A stretch of 40,340 bases of DNA from Thiobacillus sp. (GCA_019459325.1 JAIBFA010000044.1:1-40340); one strand, 5' to 3'. Positions 1-10,284 are shown, counted from the first letter of the stretch. The notes: generated by a model not told the origin, from the letters alone. A program made the numbers and translations.

Positions 1-357
1 CTTCATGCTCATGCCGCGCACCGTGAGCAGGTAGTCCGCGCGCGGCGAAAACATCGCGGGGTCGAACTGGACGTGCCGCTCGATGTTTTCCTGCGCCAGG
101 ATCGGGCTGCCTGCCGCCACCTGGCCCACGAGCGGCACCCCCGCGCCGCCCTTGAGCCGGATGCCGCGCGACATCCCCGGCACCAGATCCAGCATCCCCT
201 TCTTGGCCAGCACCTTGAGATGCTGCTCGGCCGCGTTGGGCGAACTGAAGCCGAAGTGCTGCGCGATCTCCGCCCGCGTGGGCGGCAGGCCGGTAGTCTC
301 GATCCACTCCCGGATCAGGTTGAAGATTTCTTCCTGGCGACGCGTCAGGTCTCGCAT
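1..357 (-). CDS. lexA: LexA repressor, N-terminal part (gene runs off the window)
   Basis: LexA is the SOS-response repressor and an autoproteolytic serine protease. Reading leftward from the ATG at 355-357 gives 119 codons without a stop, so the C-terminal third lies outside the window. The product opens with the winged-helix DNA-binding domain (about residues 1-65, starting [12 protein letters not shown]). The Ala-Gly self-cleavage bond sits in VAAGSP (A82-G83). The catalytic serine is in VRGMSMK (S117), two residues before the window edge. The Lys of the catalytic dyad would be outside. An SOS box 14 bp upstream of the start shows that the gene is autoregulated. Identification is secure; only the missing C-terminus limits it. 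Confidence 0.96.
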   Translation of the reverse strand, partial: MRDLTRRQEEIFNLIREWIETTGLPPTRAEIAQHFGFSSPNAAEQHLKVLAKKGMLDLVPGMSRGIRLKGGAGVPLVGQVAAGSPILAQENIERHVQFDPAMFSPRADYLLTVRGMSMK

Positions 358-371
358 GGGCTTCCCTCGAA

Positions 372-391
372 TACTGTATGCATGTACAGTA
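372..391. promoter_or_regulatory. SOS box (LexA operator) of lexA
   Basis: The 20-bp site TACTGTATGCATGTACAGTA matches the E. coli-type operator core CTGT-N8-ACAG exactly, with 7-bp inverted arms TACTGTA/TACAGTA. On the minus strand a -10-like TATACT (388-393) overlaps it, so bound LexA would block lexA transcription. The site lies 164 bp upstream of the divergent DUF2202 gene, which might also be affected; that second effect is inference. Confidence 0.93.
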
Positions 392-555
392 TAAATACTG
401 AATTCAAAAAACGCCAATGCGCGGTGTGTCAGCGTCACCGCACAGATCCCGCCTGTTTTTCGCGGGTGCAATGCATTCAAGTTTTATCCAATCGTGCCGA
501 TATTTCGCCATGTTTGACGAACCCTGCACACCTCTTTCTACGATTGGATCATTCG

Positions 556-1212
556 ATGTCTAAGTACTCGCTCAACTCCGCCGCCGACGCTTGCAAACCC
601 AGCCTGCCGCGCCGCCGTATGCTGATCTCGTCCGGCATAATCGCAGCCGGGCTGCTGTTCGGAGGGGGCAGTGCCTTCGCCGCCCGTCGTCAGGCGACAA
701 CGATTGCCTCCCTGACCGACCGTGAAATTGCCGACTTGCTCTTCATGCGCGAGGAGGAAAAGCTCGCACGCGATGTCTACCTGGCGATGTATCAGATCTG
801 GCGCCTTCCTGTTTTCTCGACGATCGCCAGTTCCGAGCAGAAGCACATGGACGCCATGCTCAGCATGGTGAAAATTTACGGCCTCACCGACCCGGTGGCC
901 AGCAATGGCGTCGGGAAGTTCACCGATCCTCGGTTGCAAACGCTGCATGACCAGTTGGTGGCGCGCGGCAAGACATCGGCGCTGGAAGCCTTGCGCGTGG
1001 GCGGGTTCATCGAGGAGGTCGACATGCAGGACATTCAGCGCGCCATGGACGCGACCGCTGCCAGCAACCTGGATCAGGTCTATGCCAATCTGCTGAGCGG
1101 TTCGCGCAGTCACCTGCAAGCATTCGCCAGCCAGATCAAATCGCGGACCGGCCAGCCTTACGTCGCCCAGGTGCTGACCCAGGATGAAGTGCTCCGGATC
1201 ATTGGATATTGA
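556..1212 (+). CDS. Exported DUF2202 ferritin-like protein
   Basis: The 218-residue product matches the DUF2202 family, helical ferritin-like proteins of unknown function. The reading frame is open far upstream, but that part is antisense to lexA. The ATG at 556 is preferred because it begins an N-terminal export signal: a twin-arginine-like RRR at 19-21, a hydrophobic stretch at about 23-42 and a likely cleavage site after AFA (43). Family hallmarks are REEEKLARD (about 65-73), SEQKH (93-97) and a second helical half at about 130-185. The Glu and His residues could bind a di-metal centre by analogy with ferritin-like folds, but no substrate is known. Whether export is Tat or Sec cannot be settled by eye. 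It is convergent with mmsA. Confidence 0.8.
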   Translation: MSKYSLNSAADACKPSLPRRRMLISSGIIAAGLLFGGGSAFAARRQATTIASLTDREIADLLFMREEEKLARDVYLAMYQIWRLPVFSTIASSEQKHMDAMLSMVKIYGLTDPVASNGVGKFTDPRLQTLHDQLVARGKTSALEALRVGGFIEEVDMQDIQRAMDATAASNLDQVYANLLSGSRSHLQAFASQIKSRTGQPYVAQVLTQDEVLRIIGY

Positions 1213-1281
1213 TCTCTGGCCGGTGCCTTACCCGACCCTGACCCCGCCTTCTCCCTGACCTGCAACCACTCGTGGGACACG

Positions 1282-2784
1282 CTAGCCCAGAGTGGGCATC
1301 GCCAGCGTATTTCCCATGCGCTCGGCCGGTGCGGGCCAGCGGCTGGTGACGACCTTGGTGCGGGTGTAGAAAGCCACGCCTTCCATGCCGTGCATGTGAA
1401 GGTCGCCGAACAGCGAGGCCTTCCAGCCACCGAAGGAGAAGAAGGCCATCGGCACCGGGATCGGCACGTTGATGCCGACCATGCCGACCTCGATTTCGTT
1501 TTCGAAGCGGCGCGCCCAGTGGCCCGACCCGGTGAAGATCGCGGTGCCGTTGCCGTAGGGGTTGGCGTTGATCAGTTTGACTGCCGCTTCATAGCTTTCC
1601 GCCCGCAGCACGATCAGCACCGGGCCGAAGATTTCCTCGCGATAGATATCCATCTCCGGCGTCACGCGGTCGAACAGGGTGGGGCCGACGAAAAAGCCGT
1701 GCTCGCCCCCGGCCACCTGAATGCCGCGGCCGTCGAGCACCAACTCGGCGCCCTGGGCCACGCCGCTGTCGATAAGCGAAACGATACGGTCGCGATGCGC
1801 CGTTGAAATCACCGGGCCCATGCCGACGTCTGCCGCATCGCCGCGACCGACCCTGATCTGCGCTGCCTTGTCCCTCAGCAGCGGCAGCAGGGCGTCGCCC
1901 GCCTCACCCACCGCCACCACGGTGGAGATCGCCATGCAGCGCTCGCCGGCGGAACCATACGCGGCGCCGACCAGGGCGTCGGCGGTGAAGTCCATATCGG
2001 CGTCCGGCATCACCACGGCGTGGTTCTTGGCCCCGCCCAGGGCCTGCACGCGCTTGCCGTTTCGCGCGGCGGTTTCGTAGATGTGTCGGGCCACCGGGGT
2101 GGAACCGACGAAGGAGACAGCGCCGACATCGGGATGATCGAGCAGCGCATCCACCGCTTCCCTGTCGCCGGGCACGACGTTGAACACGCCGTCGGGCAGC
2201 CCCGCCTCCCTGAACAGCTCGGCCATGCGCAGGCTGCACGAGGGCACCTTTTCCGAGGGTTTGAGCACGAAGGTGTTGCCGCAGGCGATGGCGACCGGGA
2301 ACATCCACAGGGGCACCATGGCCGGGAAGTTGAACGGCGTAATGCCGGCGCACACCCCCACCGGCTGCAGCAGCGAATGGCAATCGACGCCGCGGCCGAC
2401 ATCCCCGGCCTGCTCGCCCTTGAGTAAATGCGGCACGCCGCTGGCGAACTCGATGACCTCGATGCCGCGCTGCACCGAGCCGGCGGCGTCAAGCAGGGTC
2501 TTGCCGTGTTCTTCCGAGGCCAGCTGCGCCAGTTCGTCGCGATGCTGTTCCATCAGTTCACGGAAGCGGGTGAGGATGCGGGCACGGCGCAAGGGCGTGG
2601 TCTCGCGCCAGGCCGGGAACGCGGCCCGGGCCGCCGCCACCGCGGCATCGATGTCGTGTGTGCCCGCCAGCGGCACCCGCCGGATCACCTCGCCGGTGGC
2701 CGGGTTGAACACTTCGCCCATGCGGCTGCCTTGCGACGGGACGTGCTGGCCATTGATCCAGAGGTGCAGTAAGTCGGCTGTCAT
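1282..2784 (-). CDS. mmsA: CoA-acylating methylmalonate-semialdehyde dehydrogenase
   Basis: This 500-residue aldehyde dehydrogenase would convert methylmalonate or malonate semialdehyde plus CoA and NAD+ to propionyl- or acetyl-CoA and CO2, as in valine, beta-alanine or inositol catabolism. The nucleophile is Cys283 in GERCMA. The LGGAKNH motif (249-255) is typical of the CoA-dependent MMSDH branch, which lacks the general-base Glu of hydrolytic aldehyde dehydrogenases. The NAD-binding stretch GITPFNFP is at 147-154. Length is normal for the family. A good ribosome site (AGGAGAGG) precedes the ATG at 2782-2784. No other valine or inositol catabolic gene adjoins it, so the physiological substrate is uncertain. 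Confidence 0.93.
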   Translation of the reverse strand: MTADLLHLWINGQHVPSQGSRMGEVFNPATGEVIRRVPLAGTHDIDAAVAAARAAFPAWRETTPLRRARILTRFRELMEQHRDELAQLASEEHGKTLLDAAGSVQRGIEVIEFASGVPHLLKGEQAGDVGRGVDCHSLLQPVGVCAGITPFNFPAMVPLWMFPVAIACGNTFVLKPSEKVPSCSLRMAELFREAGLPDGVFNVVPGDREAVDALLDHPDVGAVSFVGSTPVARHIYETAARNGKRVQALGGAKNHAVVMPDADMDFTADALVGAAYGSAGERCMAISTVVAVGEAGDALLPLLRDKAAQIRVGRGDAADVGMGPVISTAHRDRIVSLIDSGVAQGAELVLDGRGIQVAGGEHGFFVGPTLFDRVTPEMDIYREEIFGPVLIVLRAESYEAAVKLINANPYGNGTAIFTGSGHWARRFENEIEVGMVGINVPIPVPMAFFSFGGWKASLFGDLHMHGMEGVAFYTRTKVVTSRWPAPAERMGNTLAMPTLG

Positions 2785-2980
2785 TGTTCCTCTCCTTTTG
2801 GGGATGGCGCTGAACCGCGCGGCCAGCGTGATCGAAGGATTTCAGTTTAGCGCCCGCTCGCCTCGCTTACACCCCGTTGCTGCCGCCGTGCCTTCTCGCA
2901 CTGGACTCGGCTTGCAGATCGCCTAGCATTCAAGGAGACGTACTTGGACCTGGAACCCGGACCTGCGGCCAGAAAGCGCC

Positions 2981-3235
2981 ATGATCCCCATCCACGAACT
3001 GCTCAACCGGATACGCTGGGACGCGGCCTTCGCGCAGGGCCGCTTCGTGATCGGCTATTACGATCGCGTGGACGACACGATGATCCAGGTGCCCGTCAGC
3101 CGGGTTCAGCTCACGCCCGGCGACCATTTCGCCTTTCAGGTCACCGGTGCCGACGGCTACACGCATGAGGTGCCCTTCCATCGGGTGAAGGAGGTCCACA
3201 AGAACGGCGAACTGATCTGGCACCGGGAACATTAG
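2981..3235 (+). CDS. DUF504 / MJ1316 RNA-cyclic-group-end-recognition domain protein
   Basis: This 84-residue protein consists of a single DUF504 (MJ1316-like) domain. Family-typical features are the start MIPIHELLNRIRWD, a central strand with Asp and Tyr (GYYDRVDD) and the C-terminal HRVKEV segment leading into W80. The domain has been proposed to recognise RNA ends with cyclic phosphates and is often fused to RNA-repair or endonuclease domains, but here it stands alone. The function is therefore a family-level inference. A stronger ribosome site (AAGGAGA near 2932) lies upstream of a TTG in another frame; that frame gives no recognisable product, and the family N-terminus supports the ATG at 2981. 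Confidence 0.8.
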   Translation: MIPIHELLNRIRWDAAFAQGRFVIGYYDRVDDTMIQVPVSRVQLTPGDHFAFQVTGADGYTHEVPFHRVKEVHKNGELIWHREH

Positions 3236-3357
3236 GCCGGGGACCGCCCGGCAGGGCGATGTGTGGAAGGGAATGCAGACATCGAAGCGCGCGCACCCGG
3301 CGCTGGGATTGGGTGCCGTACAATCCGGCCATAGCTTGCAGAATTCGAATTACCGCC

Positions 3358-4503
3358 ATGTCATCACCCTTCATGTTCGATCACGAGGATCGGCTCGGCC
3401 CGCTCGACAGCAGCGTCAGCCTCGACGACAAAGTGCGAACGATCCACGCCGCGCTTCGCGAGCGCTTTCCGTTCATCCAGCGCATTGCGGCAGCGGTCTT
3501 CGACCCGGAAACGGAGACGCTCAAGACCTTCCTCTTCACCGGTGAGGAGGACAGTCCGCTCACGCATTACTCGGCGAAGCTGGACGACGCGCCGTCGCTG
3601 CGTGAAATTGTCGAGAAGGGACGGCCGCGCGTCGTCAACGACCTGGCCATTTTTTCCGGCGGACGGCACGAGCATACCCGGCGCGTCGGCGCAGAGGGTT
3701 ACCGTGCCAGCTACACCATGCCGATGTATCACCAGGGTCGGTTGTTCGGCTTCATCTTCTTCAATTCCTACGATACGGAATGTTTCAACGAGGAAACACT
3801 GCGCCAGATCGACCCCTTCGGGCATCTGATCGCGCTCACCATCATCAACGACCTCACCTCCCTGCATACCCTGCTTGCCACGGTGAAGGCGGCACGGGTC
3901 ATGGCTCACGCCCGCGATGGCGAGACCGGCTCCCATCTCGACCGCATGTCGCGCTTCGCACGCGTCATCGCGGAGGCCGTTACGGATCTGTACGACGAGC
4001 TGACCGACGAATACATCGAGAAGATTTTCATTTTTTCCCCGCTGCACGACATCGGCAAGATCGCCATTCCCGATCGCGTGCTGTTGAAGCCCGGCAAGCT
4101 CGACCCTGACGAAGAGGCGCTGATGCGGACCCACCCGATCCGGGGGCGCGAATTGATCGACCAGATGCTCACGCAATTCCATATGGGCCCCATGCAAGGC
4201 AGCGACATCCTGCGCAACATCGCCCTGTTTCACCACGAGGCCATCGATGGGACCGGTTATCCGCACGGGCGCGCAGGCATGGACATCCCGATCGAAGCAC
4301 GCATTGTCGCGGTGGCCGACATCTTCGATGCGCTCACCAGCCGACGGCCCTACAAGCCGGCCTGGACCAATGACGACGCCTTTGCCCTGCTGCGTCAGCT
4401 CGCGGGCAAGAAGCTCGATGAAAACTGCGTGAATGCGCTGATCGACAACCGCGAGACCATCGAGGCAATCCAGCAGCAGTTCCAGGAAAACATCATGGGC
4501 TGA
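3358..4503 (+). CDS. GAF-like sensor plus HD-GYP domain, putative c-di-GMP phosphodiesterase
   Basis: The 381-residue product has a GAF-like sensory domain (about 20-170) followed by an HD-GYP domain (about 180-370). HD-GYP proteins hydrolyse c-di-GMP to pGpG or GMP. Visible catalytic elements are the HD pair in LHDIGK (H230, D231), HHE (292-294) and DGTGYP (297-302). No membrane segment is seen, so it is probably cytosolic. The ATG at 3358 is chosen because the domain-like sequence begins there; the frame stays open back to 3259 but those residues look non-coding. The ribosome site is weak. It is not adjacent to the flagellar genes but would oppose the GGDEF protein at 15220-16848. Confidence 0.88.
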   Translation: MSSPFMFDHEDRLGPLDSSVSLDDKVRTIHAALRERFPFIQRIAAAVFDPETETLKTFLFTGEEDSPLTHYSAKLDDAPSLREIVEKGRPRVVNDLAIFSGGRHEHTRRVGAEGYRASYTMPMYHQGRLFGFIFFNSYDTECFNEETLRQIDPFGHLIALTIINDLTSLHTLLATVKAARVMAHARDGETGSHLDRMSRFARVIAEAVTDLYDELTDEYIEKIFIFSPLHDIGKIAIPDRVLLKPGKLDPDEEALMRTHPIRGRELIDQMLTQFHMGPMQGSDILRNIALFHHEAIDGTGYPHGRAGMDIPIEARIVAVADIFDALTSRRPYKPAWTNDDAFALLRQLAGKKLDENCVNALIDNRETIEAIQQQFQENIMG

Positions 4504-4529
4504 ACCGGTTTCCCGCCGCATCGGCAGGG

Positions 4530-4553
4530 CCGGGTTGCCATTCCAGAACCCGG
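4530..4553 (+). terminator. Candidate hairpin after the HD-GYP gene
   Basis: A perfect 7-bp inverted repeat (CCGGGTT / AACCCGG, 10-nt loop) lies 27 bp beyond the HD-GYP stop codon. No run of T follows, so it is at best a weak or Rho-assisted terminator. Confidence 0.35.
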
Positions 4554-4638
4554 GTCGCCCGTTGCGGCAGCGGTTGTCCGGGGGGAATCTGCCAGGCAGG
4601 GCCCTGCATCTCTGCTATGTTCAAAAAAAGGGAGGGTC

Positions 4639-5280
4639 ATGCCATTCCACAACCGTAACGAAGCCGCCGACCGCCTGGCCGTTGCTCTGCAGGCCTACAA
4701 GGGACGCAATCCGCTGATCCTCGCGATCCCGCGCGGCGCAGTGCCGATGGGGCAGCGGCTGGCCAGGGCGCTGGACGGCGAACTCGACGTGGTGCTGGTG
4801 CGCAAGCTGCGCGCGCCGTTCAATCCGGAATTCGCCCTCGGCTCGATCGACGAATCGGGCTGGAGCTATATCGCGGATTACGCCGAATCGGCCGGCGGCA
4901 CGCCCGCCTATCTGGCGGAGGAAAAGCAGGCTCAGCTCGACACCATCAAAAAACGGCGCGCACAGTACACCCCGCTGCGGCCGCCGATCGACCCGGCCGG
5001 ACGCATCGTGATCGTGGTCGACGACGGGCTGGCGACCGGGGCGACGATGATTTCCGCGCTGCACGCGCTGCGCGACAAGAAGCCGGCGCGCCTGATCTGC
5101 GCCGTGCCGGTGGCGCCGCCGGACACGCTGGAAAAGATTCGCGGATATGCCGACGAGGTGGTCTGTCTGGAAGCGCCGGAGTTCTTCCGCGCGGTGGGGC
5201 AGTTCTATGCGGATTTTCCGCAGGTCGACGACGACGAGGTCGTCGCCATTCTCAGGCAGGCCGGACAGGCTTCGGCCTGA
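4639..5280 (+). CDS. Phosphoribosyltransferase-family protein
   Basis: This 213-residue protein has a type I phosphoribosyltransferase fold. The PRPP-binding motif is VVVDDGLATGATM (126-138), and the N-terminal IPRGAVPMG loop (30-38) is typical of stand-alone proteins annotated as phosphoribosyltransferases. Such proteins are often linked to stress loci and their substrate is usually unknown; nothing here identifies a specific base. The start at 4639 has a strong ribosome site (GGGAGG). The stop codon lies only 3 bp from the stop of the convergent membrane-fusion protein gene. Confidence 0.85.
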   Translation: MPFHNRNEAADRLAVALQAYKGRNPLILAIPRGAVPMGQRLARALDGELDVVLVRKLRAPFNPEFALGSIDESGWSYIADYAESAGGTPAYLAEEKQAQLDTIKKRRAQYTPLRPPIDPAGRIVIVVDDGLATGATMISALHALRDKKPARLICAVPVAPPDTLEKIRGYADEVVCLEAPEFFRAVGQFYADFPQVDDDEVVAILRQAGQASA

Positions 5281-5283
5281 GCG

Positions 5284-6477
5284 TCAGCGCGGCTTCACCC
5301 GCACGCCATCCTTGATCGTTTCATCCGGGTGCGCCACCACCCGGTCGCCGGCCTTGAGCCCTGACACCACCTGCGTCGCGAGGCCGGCGCGCTGGCCGAT
5401 TTCGACCGGCGCCTGGCGCGCGCGGCGGCCGTCCAGCACGAACGCCGCCCAGCCTTCGCCCTGCCGGAACAGCGCGCTGGTCGGCAACTGCAGCACGTCC
5501 GCCCCTTCCCACAGCACGAAGCGCGCCTCCACCCGGTAGCCGTCGCCGAGCCGGGCCCATGCCTCGCGCGGCGAGCTGAAGTCGACAATGACGCGCACCC
5601 GCTGCTCCTCGACGCCGAGCGCGGAAATCTTGGTGAAGCCGCTCGGCTCGACCACCCGCACCGTGCCCTCGACCGATTGCTCGCCGCCCCAGCGGTCGAG
5701 AATCACCTTGGAACCGGGCGCGATCTTCACCGCGTGGGTCGACAGCACCTCGACCTCGACTTCCAGGCTGGCGGGGTCGCCGATTTCGAGCAGCGGCTGG
5801 CCGGCCGCCACCGCGCCCTCGCTTTCGTTCAGCAGCTTCAGCACGTGCGCGGCGACCGGCGCGCGCACCTGCACCAGTTCGGCCGCGCCGCCCGACTGCA
5901 AACCGGCCGTGCTGGCGACGGCGGCGCGCGCCGTCTCCAGGTCGAAGCGCGCCACCCTGACCGCGTACTGCGCGGCGGCCTCGGCGGCACGGGCGCGGGT
6001 TTCTGCCGTGCGCGCGCTGTCGAGCGCCTGCGCAGAAATGAAATTCGATTGCCGCAGGGAGTCGGCACGGCCGCGTTCCTGCTGTGCCAGGGTCGCGGCG
6101 GCAGCGGCGGAACGGGCGTTCGCCTGCGCCGCGGCGAGCGCGGCCTGGGCGGCGCTGACCTGCGCCTGCGCCTGCGCGCGGGTGCGTGGATCGAGCGCCA
6201 CCGAGCGCGCGGGCTCGATCACCGCCAGCACCTGCCTGGCGGCGACGGCATCGCCGGCCTGGTGGTCGATGCGGCGAACGTAGCCTGCCACCGGCGCCGA
6301 CACGGTGTAGCGCTCGCGCACCCGCGTCTTGCCCTCCTCCTCCACCGTGACCGCGAGCGGGGCGCGCCTCACCTCGGCCAGATCGACCGGCACGGCACGC
6401 GGCATGAAGCCATAGGCCAGGCCCGCCGCCACCAGCACCCCGATCGCCAGCATTCCGATTTTTGCGCGCAGCTGCAT
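5284..6477 (-). CDS. HlyD-type periplasmic adaptor (membrane-fusion protein) of an ABC exporter
   Basis: The 397-residue product has one N-terminal membrane anchor (about 7-24) and then a split biotinyl-lipoyl domain (DHQAGDAVAARQVLAVI at about 75-90, and APVAAHVLKLLNESEGAV). A long Ala/Gln/Arg-rich coiled coil (about 105-205) and beta-barrel and membrane-proximal domains complete it. This is the layout of adaptors that couple MacB/FtsX-type permeases to an outer-membrane partner. The ATG at 6475-6477 follows the permease stop by 14 bp. The same frame stays open far upstream through the permease gene, but that is a GC-rich shadow and not a fusion. No outer-membrane channel gene is nearby. Confidence 0.9.
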   Translation of the reverse strand: MQLRAKIGMLAIGVLVAAGLAYGFMPRAVPVDLAEVRRAPLAVTVEEEGKTRVRERYTVSAPVAGYVRRIDHQAGDAVAARQVLAVIEPARSVALDPRTRAQAQAQVSAAQAALAAAQANARSAAAAATLAQQERGRADSLRQSNFISAQALDSARTAETRARAAEAAAQYAVRVARFDLETARAAVASTAGLQSGGAAELVQVRAPVAAHVLKLLNESEGAVAAGQPLLEIGDPASLEVEVEVLSTHAVKIAPGSKVILDRWGGEQSVEGTVRVVEPSGFTKISALGVEEQRVRVIVDFSSPREAWARLGDGYRVEARFVLWEGADVLQLPTSALFRQGEGWAAFVLDGRRARQAPVEIGQRAGLATQVVSGLKAGDRVVAHPDETIKDGVRVKPR

Positions 6478-6491
6478 GGTTTTTCGTTGCC

Positions 6492-8861
6492 TTATTCGCG
6501 TGTTTTCAATACCGCCACCAGATCGAGCCGGCCGAGGCGATGCCACAGCAGCAGGCCGGACAAGAGGGCGGAGACGATGACGACGCTGGCGCCCATGGCG
6601 TAGTTTTGCGGCGTCAGGATCAGCGGCAGCCGGTACAGCTCGCTCTGGAACGCCACCACCAGGATGCCGACCAGGCCGACGCCGACCACGAAGCCGACCG
6701 GGATCGCCGCCAGGGTCAGCAGCGCCAGTTCTCCCAGCAGGATATAGGCGATCTCGCCGCGGGTGAAGCCCAGCACGCGCAGGCTGGCGAGTTCGCGACC
6801 GCGCTCGGAAAGGCTGATGCGCGCGCTGTTGTAGACCACGCCGAAGCCGATGGCGCCGGCGAGCACGGTCGCCACCAGGTTGTAGAACAGGATGAACTCG
6901 CCGATGGTGGCGTAGAAGCTCTGGATCGCCGCCTTGTTGGCGACCAGGCCGAGCACGCGCGGTCGCTCGTGCAGCCTGGCATAGAGTTCGGTCTCCTTCC
7001 CCGGCTGCACGGCCAGATAGGCACCCGACACCGTGCCGCCCTCGCGCATCAGCGCGTTCAACGAATCCTGCTGCATGTAGGCCGACACGCCGAGATACTG
7101 CTTGGTGATGCCGAGCACCGGCACCTGCCGCACCGGCCGGCTGCCTTCGAGCACTTCCACCGTCAGCAGATCGCCCGGCTTCACATGCAGGATCTCGGTA
7201 GCCAGATGGTCGGTGAGGACCACGCCGCCCGGTGGCACCCCCACCGGCTGCAGGCTGCTGTCGAGCGAGCGGTGCAGCTGGCCCTCGGGCTGGATGCCGA
7301 AGATCGCGCCGCGGTGGTGGTATTGCCCGAAGCGCAGGATGGCCGGCACATTGCGAAAGCCCTCCACGTAATCGACGCCCGGCAGCGCGGCGAGCTCGTG
7401 CAGCGCGCGGCTGGAGGTCGGCTCGATGAAAGCGAGCGAAAGATCCTCGCGCGAAGCCTGGCGGAACTGCACGTCGACCATGAAGTCGATCGCCCCCTTC
7501 TGGTAGTTGCCCACCATCATCAGCCCGCAGGCACAGGCGATGCCGAGCACGGTCAAGAGCGACTTCAGCGGGCGCCGCTCGATGTGGCGCAGGATCATGC
7601 GCGTCGGTGCGGCGAACCAGCGCTGCAGGCCGATGCGCTCGAACAGGGTGACACGGTAGACCGCCGGCATTTCCTGGCGCATGCCCTCCGCCGGCGGCAA
7701 TCGAACCGCGCGCACCACCGACAGCAGCGTGCCGCTCACCGCTGCGATCGCCGACACCACGAAAGCGATCAACGCCACGCCGGGACGCAGCTGGTAATCG
7801 AGATAGGGAAAGCGGAAAGTCGTTTCGGTGTAGACATGCGACAGCCCCTGACCGAACCAGGTGCCGAGCGCCACCCCGGCCACCACGCCGAGCACGGTCA
7901 TCAGCAGCACCAGCTTGACGTAGTGCGCGCCGATCGCCGCATAGCTGTAGCCGAAGGCCTTGAGAATGGCGATCTGCTCGCGCTGCAGCGCGATCAGGCG
8001 GCTCAGCACCACGTTGAGCAGAAAGGCGGCGACGCCCAGGAAGATGGCCGGAAACACCGTGGCCATGGTCTGCAGCTGCTTCAGTTCCTCGGACAGGAAG
8101 CGGTTGGAGAACTGGTCCGGACGGCCGTAGGCGCCGGTGCCGCCGTAGGTCGCCAGCACGGCGTCGACGCGGTCGATCACATCCTGCTCGCGGGCGTCGC
8201 GCGCCAGCGTGAGGCTGACATGGTTGAACGCGCCGTCCATGTCGTAGGCGGCGGCGAGCGCGCTGCGCCCCATCCACAGCACGCCGTAGCGCTTGAAATC
8301 CGGGAACATGGCGCCGGGCGCGATCTGATAGACGTACTCCGGCGATACCGCGACGCCGACCACGGTGAGCTGCTTGCGCTTGCCGTTGATGATGGCGGCC
8401 AGGTGGTCGCCCGGCTGAAAGCCGTGGGCGTCGGCGAAGGTGTCGGACAACACCACCTCATCCGTGCTCCACGGCTGCACCGTGCGCCCGCGCTTGAGAT
8501 GCAGCCGGTTGAGCTGCGCTTCGCCCACATCCGGCAGCGACAGCAGCTGACCGGTGATGGGATCGGAAAAACCTTCCACCTCAAGCTTCACCCCCGCCTT
8601 CACCCGCGTCTCCAGCCGCTCCACTCCGGGAATCGCGGCGAGCCGCTCGGCCACCGGCTCGGGCGCACGCTTGAGGCTCGCGAACACCTCGGCGAAGCGG
8701 TATTCGCCGTAGAAGCGGTCGCGCGTGGTGACCAGGGAATCGTAGGTGGAGAGCGACATCACCATGGTGGCGACGCCGCCCATGATGACCGCGGCGATCG
8801 CCAGCACCTGGCCGCGCAGGTGCCACAAGTGGCGAAAGAGTTTGCGGTCGAGGGACTTCAC
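6492..8861 (-). CDS. ABC transporter permease with two FtsX-like domains
   Basis: This 789-residue membrane protein has an N-terminal transmembrane helix (about 17-37), a large periplasmic region, a three-helix block (about 265-400), a further helix and second periplasmic domain from about 440, and a C-terminal three-helix block (about 665-780). This is the duplicated FtsX/MacB_PCD arrangement of LolCE-like or DevC-like exporters, which act mechanically on lipids, lipoproteins or small hydrophobic compounds and do not form a channel. Translation starts at GTG (8859-8861), 4 bp after the ATPase stop, implying translational coupling. The substrate is unknown. Confidence 0.9.
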   Translation of the reverse strand: MKSLDRKLFRHLWHLRGQVLAIAAVIMGGVATMVMSLSTYDSLVTTRDRFYGEYRFAEVFASLKRAPEPVAERLAAIPGVERLETRVKAGVKLEVEGFSDPITGQLLSLPDVGEAQLNRLHLKRGRTVQPWSTDEVVLSDTFADAHGFQPGDHLAAIINGKRKQLTVVGVAVSPEYVYQIAPGAMFPDFKRYGVLWMGRSALAAAYDMDGAFNHVSLTLARDAREQDVIDRVDAVLATYGGTGAYGRPDQFSNRFLSEELKQLQTMATVFPAIFLGVAAFLLNVVLSRLIALQREQIAILKAFGYSYAAIGAHYVKLVLLMTVLGVVAGVALGTWFGQGLSHVYTETTFRFPYLDYQLRPGVALIAFVVSAIAAVSGTLLSVVRAVRLPPAEGMRQEMPAVYRVTLFERIGLQRWFAAPTRMILRHIERRPLKSLLTVLGIACACGLMMVGNYQKGAIDFMVDVQFRQASREDLSLAFIEPTSSRALHELAALPGVDYVEGFRNVPAILRFGQYHHRGAIFGIQPEGQLHRSLDSSLQPVGVPPGGVVLTDHLATEILHVKPGDLLTVEVLEGSRPVRQVPVLGITKQYLGVSAYMQQDSLNALMREGGTVSGAYLAVQPGKETELYARLHERPRVLGLVANKAAIQSFYATIGEFILFYNLVATVLAGAIGFGVVYNSARISLSERGRELASLRVLGFTRGEIAYILLGELALLTLAAIPVGFVVGVGLVGILVVAFQSELYRLPLILTPQNYAMGASVVIVSALLSGLLLWHRLGRLDLVAVLKTRE

Positions 8862-8865
8862 CGTG

Positions 8866-9603
<738 letters not shown>

Positions 9604-9616
9604 GCCATGGGCGCTA

Positions 9617-9633
9617 GCGGGCAGCCAGCCCGC
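9617..9633 (-). terminator. Stem-loop between the alpha/beta hydrolase and exporter genes
   Basis: A perfect 6-bp stem (GCGGGC / GCCCGC, 5-nt loop) directly abuts the hydrolase stop codon. It lacks a T-run and may only attenuate read-through into the exporter genes. Confidence 0.4.
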
Positions 9634-10280
9634 CTAGGTCTTGGGTGCAGGCAGATGCTCCGCAAACCACCCTGCAGCCCGGCTCGCCACCGCCTCCAGC
9701 GTGCCGGGCTCCTCGAACAGGTGGGTGGCGCCGGGAACGATCACCATTTCCTTCTCGCAGTGCAGCTGGTCAAAGGCCAGCTGATTGAGGTCGATCACGC
9801 CGTCGTCGTAGCCGCCCACCAGCAGCAGCGTCGGCGCGCTCACCTTCAGCAGCGCCTGCTCGCTGGCGAGGTCGGGGCGGCCGCCTCGCGACACGACAGC
9901 GCGGGCCTTGTCGCCCAACACCGCGGCCGCATCGAGCGCAGCCGCGGCGCCGGTGCTGGCCCCAAAGAAGCCCAGCGGCAGATTGCGGGTGGCCTCTTGC
10001 GCGCTGACCCAGCGCGCCGCATCCAGCAGACGCTGCGTCAGCAGCCCGATGTCGAAGCGGCGGGAATAATCGCGGTCTTCTTCGGGCGTCAACAGATCCA
10101 TCAACAGGGTCCCTACGCCTTCTGCGCGCAGCACACCGGCCACGTAATTGTTGCGCGGCGAATGGCGCGACGAACCGCTGCCGTGTGCGAACAGCACCAG
10201 GCCGACGGCGCCATCGGGAATCTCCAGCATGCCCTCGACGGTGATGCTGCCGGCGGGAATGTGGACCAGCGTGGAGGTAC

Positions 10281-10284
<4 letters not shown>
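9634..10284 (-). CDS. Alpha/beta hydrolase, dienelactone-hydrolase-like
   Basis: This 216-residue hydrolase has its nucleophile elbow at GASTG (Ser110), an acid in GGYDDG (Asp160 or 161) and His188 in GATHLF, a complete catalytic triad. An oxyanion-hole HGSGSS segment is at 34-39. No signal peptide is seen. The ATG overlaps the stop codon of the upstream radical SAM gene by 4 bp (ATGA), so the two are translationally coupled and the hydrolase probably serves the same process. The frame is open further upstream but lacks sensible sequence. The substrate is unknown. Confidence 0.88.

Noticed and set aside
514-544. TTGACG / TACGAT as a promoter for the DUF2202 gene
   Set aside because: The spacing is 19 bp and the start site would fall almost on the ATG, leaving no leader.
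73-555. N-terminal extension of the DUF2202 protein
   Set aside because: It overlaps lexA in antisense and would bury the signal peptide; the start at 556 is better.
2944-3168. TTG-started frame with a strong ribosome site upstream of DUF504
   Set aside because: The product has no family resemblance and overlaps the DUF504 gene in another frame.
5284-8277. A 997-codon frame suggesting a permease-adaptor fusion
   Set aside because: Only the last 397 codons form a recognisable HlyD protein with its own Met and membrane anchor; the rest overlaps the permease in another frame.
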